Assembly: GCF_019695415.1 (NCBI RefSeq)
Contig: NZ_JAIFKJ010000460.1
Location: 1 to 6,968 of the forward strand
DNA: 6,968 bases
From: Thiohalocapsa sp.
Lineage (GTDB): Bacteria; Pseudomonadota; Gammaproteobacteria; Chromatiales; Chromatiaceae
Direction of reading: 5' to 3'
The position numbers and the translations under genes are program-made. The notes beneath the pieces are model-generated. The model was not told the DNA's origin, searched no databases, and saw only the letters and a program-made list of their open reading frames with translations. Below, piece by piece: positions 6,074 through 6,968 of this stretch (positions are counted from its first letter, which is position 1; every line of letters starts with the position of its first letter).

Positions 6074-6413
6074 CGCGAAGGGCCAAGGCGTCAACTCACC
6101 GGGTTTTCCAGCCTGTTTCGAACGTCGGACCGATCCACTGGGCTGGCAAACCGACAGTTCGGTTCATCCAGAGGGCGCCCAGCAGTCCCATCGCGGAAGC
6201 GCGCAGTGGCATTGCCGGCTGTGCGATAGGGACGAATGCTCGCCTGCAAGAGGCGCTGCAACGGGCGCATGACCGAACGACCGGCTGTTCATCGCCGGCG
6301 CTGCAGGTCGTCACCCCCTGCACCCCACTCATCGAATCGGCATTGCACATTCACGCTATCGTAACCCCCGATCTTTATCGTGGCGCCATGGTTTCTGATT
6401 CGGACCCAACGCT
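6074..6413. other. 340-bp spacer without a convincing gene
   Basis: I find no coding region I can support here. A + strand frame from 6039 to 6272 and a - strand frame from 6350 to 6096 are open, but both are rich in Arg, Ser and Cys, lack a ribosome-binding site and resemble nothing I know. A small perfect hairpin (AACCGA, CAGT loop, TCGGTT, 6149-6164) lies 76 bp after the CoA transferase stop, with no T-run. The 8-bp palindrome GGGCGCCC is at 6173-6180. Near the right end, TATCGT occurs twice (6357-6362 and 6376-6381). The second could be a weak -10 for the small genes downstream, but no good -35 accompanies it. Confidence 0.5.
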
Positions 6414-6417
6414 ATGA
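6388..6417 (+). CDS. Possible 9-codon mini-ORF coupled to the 66-codon gene
   Basis: ATG 6388 opens M-V-S-D-S-D-P-T-L and stops at TGA 6415-6417, overlapping ATG 6414 of the next gene as ATGA. I see no ribosome-binding site before either start. The mini-ORF could therefore feed ribosomes to the downstream gene, possibly as a leaderless message, since TATCGT 6376-6381 ends 6 nt before this ATG. A frame this short may be chance. Confidence 0.2.
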   Translation: MVSDSDPTL

Positions 6418-6614
6418 GCGCCATTCAAGAGCATCACGTCAGTACGTTGGCCCATCGTATTGGGCTGCGCCTGGTGCAGCCGCCTACGCAGAGTGGTTTG
6501 GCCCTGTACCGCTTGGTTGAGCCGTCGAGCATGCAGCCGATCTATCCGGCAGGTGGTCCCGACGGCGCACCATTGGCGGACCTTGAAGACTGGTTGCAAT
6601 TCCCGTGGGAATGA
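6414..6614 (+). CDS. Small hypothetical protein (66 residues)
   Basis: I do not recognise this protein. It has no membrane segment, signal peptide or cysteine. The middle contains G-L-A-L-Y-R-L-V-E-P (residues 28-37), then G-G-P-D-G-A-P-L-A-D-L-E-D-W-L (47-61), a strand-turn-helix outline. That pattern, a YRLV strand followed by GGPDG and a short acidic helix, looks like a small folded domain rather than a random frame. No clear ribosome-binding site precedes ATG 6414. Its stop overlaps the next start as ATGA (6611-6614), a sign that both are real and translated together. Codon use looks less GC-biased than in the PHB operon. Function is unknown; an accessory or mobile-element origin is possible but nothing shows it. 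Confidence 0.5.
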   Translation: MSAIQEHHVSTLAHRIGLRLVQPPTQSGLALYRLVEPSSMQPIYPAGGPDGAPLADLEDWLQFPWE

Positions 6615-6934
6615 GCCGTAACCGCGGCCCATCTGCCGAGGCAGAGTCAGAGCTGCTGATCGAACGGGTGGTCTTGGCGCTGGCGACGGAGTTCACCCAG
6701 CGCCAGTTACCGCACGCGCTCGCCATTCAAGCGGAGGTGTCGGATGGTCATGCGCTGAACGCCGAGGACGTCGCGTCCCTGACGGATATGCTGGACAGTC
6801 TGGCGTCAGCGAGCGCGTTATTCGATCAGCATCCCGATCTCGAGGCCCTGTATCGGTGCGCTGCCGCGCTCTACGACGAGATCATGACCGAAGCCTTCGT
6901 TGCGACGTCCCCGAAAGCAGCAGTGGCGGGGTAG
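6611..6934 (+). CDS. Small hypothetical helical protein (107 residues)
   Basis: I do not recognise this protein. ATG 6611 overlaps the preceding stop (ATGA), and GGGA at 6607-6610 is too close to act as a normal ribosome-binding site, so translation probably depends on the upstream gene. GTG 6605 would add only two residues. After a short polar N-terminus, almost the whole chain is predicted by eye to be amphipathic helices. They are rich in Leu, Ala, Glu and Asp (E-L-L-I-E-R-V-V-L-A-L-A at 13-24, then L-N-A-E-D-V-A-S-L-T-D-M-L-D-S-L and L-E-A-L-Y-R-C-A-A-A-L-Y-D-E). It is acidic and soluble, with one cysteine and no membrane segment. It could be a partner of the 66-residue protein. Regulator, adaptor or toxin-antitoxin roles cannot be told apart from sequence. 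Confidence 0.55.
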   Translation: MSRNRGPSAEAESELLIERVVLALATEFTQRQLPHALAIQAEVSDGHALNAEDVASLTDMLDSLASASALFDQHPDLEALYRCAAALYDEIMTEAFVATSPKAAVAG

Positions 6935-6968
6935 TCTCAAACCGGACCAACGTCTATCGGCGCGCGCC

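Noticed and set aside
6149..6164. 6-bp hairpin as terminator of the operon.
   Set aside because: The stem is short and is followed by CATCCA rather than a T-run. I keep it only as a note in the spacer entry.
6343..6381. Sigma-70 promoter before the small genes (TTGCAC or TTCACG with TATCGT or CTTTAT).
   Set aside because: No pair combines a good -35, a good -10 and 16-18 bp spacing.
1..6968. CRISPR array, tRNA/rRNA gene, insertion sequence or integrase.
   Set aside because: No regularly spaced repeats, no tRNA-like T-arm with a cloverleaf, and no transposase or integrase motifs were seen in any frame.

Overview
This is a GC-rich window, probably from the chromosome of a Pseudomonadota bacterium that makes polyhydroxybutyrate (PHB). 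A PHB-storing gammaproteobacterium, such as one of the purple sulfur or halophilic lineages, is my best guess, but the sequence alone does not fix the genus. Every supported gene lies on the + strand. Long open frames on the other strand are shadows caused by high GC.

Left part (1-2336). The window opens inside the last 41 codons of a periplasmic phosphate-binding protein (PstS type). A 41-codon remnant of the PHB regulator PhaR follows, ending in a stop inside its DNA-binding domain. Next is a large membrane protein in which two Crp-like cyclic-nucleotide-binding-type domains sit in the middle of a ZIP-type metal transporter. Several expected ligand residues are altered in both kinds of domain.

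Middle part (2337-6073). A 189-bp spacer carries a strong inverted repeat. It also carries what looks like a tandem Pho box: four CTGTCAT-like heptamers at exact 11-bp spacing, with a -10-like hexamer 10 nt after the last one. Directly downstream is a tight three-gene operon: a FabI-like enoyl reductase, a D-3-hydroxybutyrate dehydrogenase (bdhA) and an acetoacetate-type CoA transferase with an extra C-terminal domain. BdhA would oxidise 3-hydroxybutyrate, released from PHB, to acetoacetate. The CoA transferase would activate that to acetoacetyl-CoA, closing the PHB cycle. The reductase probably handles an unsaturated acyl thioester made alongside. The putative Pho box suggests that phosphate starvation controls the operon, which fits the pstS-like gene nearby and the general link between nutrient limitation and PHB turnover.

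Right part (6074-6968). About 340 bp without a convincing gene is followed by two small unknown genes that overlap by ATGA (66 and 107 codons). A 9-codon mini-ORF overlaps the start of the first in the same way. The last 34 bp hold nothing I can identify.

Most notable points: the putative tandem Pho box in front of a PHB-cycle operon, the ZIP/cNMP-domain fusion with degenerate ligand sites, the broken phaR, and the extended CoA transferase.
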